From an uncultured bacterium (GTDB lineage Bacteria; Cyanobacteriota; Vampirovibrionia; Gastranaerophilales; Gastranaerophilaceae), in NCBI GenBank assembly GCA_946622415.1, contig CAMOPX010000005.1, positions 25,188 through 89,187 on the forward strand: 64,000 nt of DNA, written 5' to 3'. Both the position numbers and the translations under genes were made by a program. Below the pieces are notes generated by a model. The model saw only the letters and a list, made by a program, of their open reading frames with translations. It made no database searches and had not been told where the DNA came from. Numbering within the stretch: position 1 is the first letter of the stretch; each line of letters starts with the position of its first letter. Shown here in pieces: positions 63,875 through 64,000 of this stretch.

Positions 63875-64000
63875 CGGGATGTAGCGCACCCGAATCGAGT
63901 GAGTTTAGTGCGAAGCACTTAACGAATGAAGATGAGGGCAAAACTGTGCGGAATAAACGACAAAACGTTGAGTTTTGACGTTTATGCAGTCCTTAGATAG
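63875..64000 (+). repeat. Structured tRNA-Pro-headed repeat element, copy 2 (runs off the edge)
   Basis: This copies the element at 34715-34840 with few differences, beginning CGGGATGTAGCGCACCCG. The inner hairpin is GTTTAG-TGC/GCA-CTTAAC here, against ATTTAGC/GCTTAAT in copy 1, so the paired positions changed together. The hairpin at 63953-63985 is identical in both. TATAAC lies 6 bases upstream of its first base. The right end is cut by the window. Confidence 0.75.

Overview
This window is strongly AT-rich, densely coded DNA from a bacterium of the cyanobacterial lineage that shows no photosynthesis genes. The best fit is a gut-type Vampirovibrionia (Melainabacteria), order Gastranaerophilales. 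Two genes carry this inference: an RpaB-type response regulator that reads almost like the cyanobacterial protein, and a homologue of the cyanobacterial clock-input iron-sulfur protein LdpA. Flagellar genes (flhA, fliS, a FlaG-like and a FliT-like gene) and an SLH-domain envelope protein agree with it. The assignment is inference from protein families; no marker search could be run.

Layout. 0-5.3 kb: a gene cut by the left edge, a tRNA with anticodon CAT, then a three-gene type I secretion operon (TolC-like, ABC exporter, HlyD-like). 5.4-14 kb: rpmB, a glycosyltransferase, a membrane protein, a DUF2229 protein, an M16 peptidase, and an LdpA-like/aldolase pair. 14-19 kb, minus strand: NfeD, response regulator, histidine kinase, TadA-like deaminase and a TIGR02757 protein form one operon behind a consensus promoter, next to a metallophosphoesterase. 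19-22.3 kb: dgt, a GNAT-like protein, bioA. 22.4-28.1 kb: a motility and c-di-GMP operon, flhA - PilZ - small membrane protein - histidine kinase - REC-HD-GYP regulator. 28-34.6 kb: ndk-tgt, rpsL-rpsG, a radical SAM protein, an AAA+ ATPase and several unknowns.

34.7-36.5 kb is the oddest stretch. A tRNA-Pro(GGG) gene is preceded by two extra copies of its promoter plus 5' end, each fused to an unrelated body. It is followed by three extra copies of its 3' end, two of which bound a perfect 266-bp tandem repeat. One 5'-headed body recurs at the right edge (63.9-64 kb), with compensatory base changes that support a conserved RNA-type fold.

36.5-64 kb: a triple TonB-C-like protein, a HEAT-repeat protein, pepA-trmFO, an FtsB/DivIC protein, asparaginase, the flaG-fliS-fliT-like cluster, an aroF-glyQ-permease-permease operon, rnhA, an SLH protein, several unknown coiled-coil or repeat proteins, mazG with a TIGR03960 radical SAM protein, rpaB, an M14 peptidase and a family 9 glycosyltransferase.

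Two genome-wide habits stand out. Several genes have a -10 box exactly 6-7 bases before the start codon with no ribosome binding site, so their mRNAs are probably leaderless, while neighbouring genes use ordinary GGAGG-type sites. Several unrelated proteins also share a short N-terminal tag of the type MKINSI...(I/L)(S/N)F, which may be a lineage-specific sorting or binding signal.
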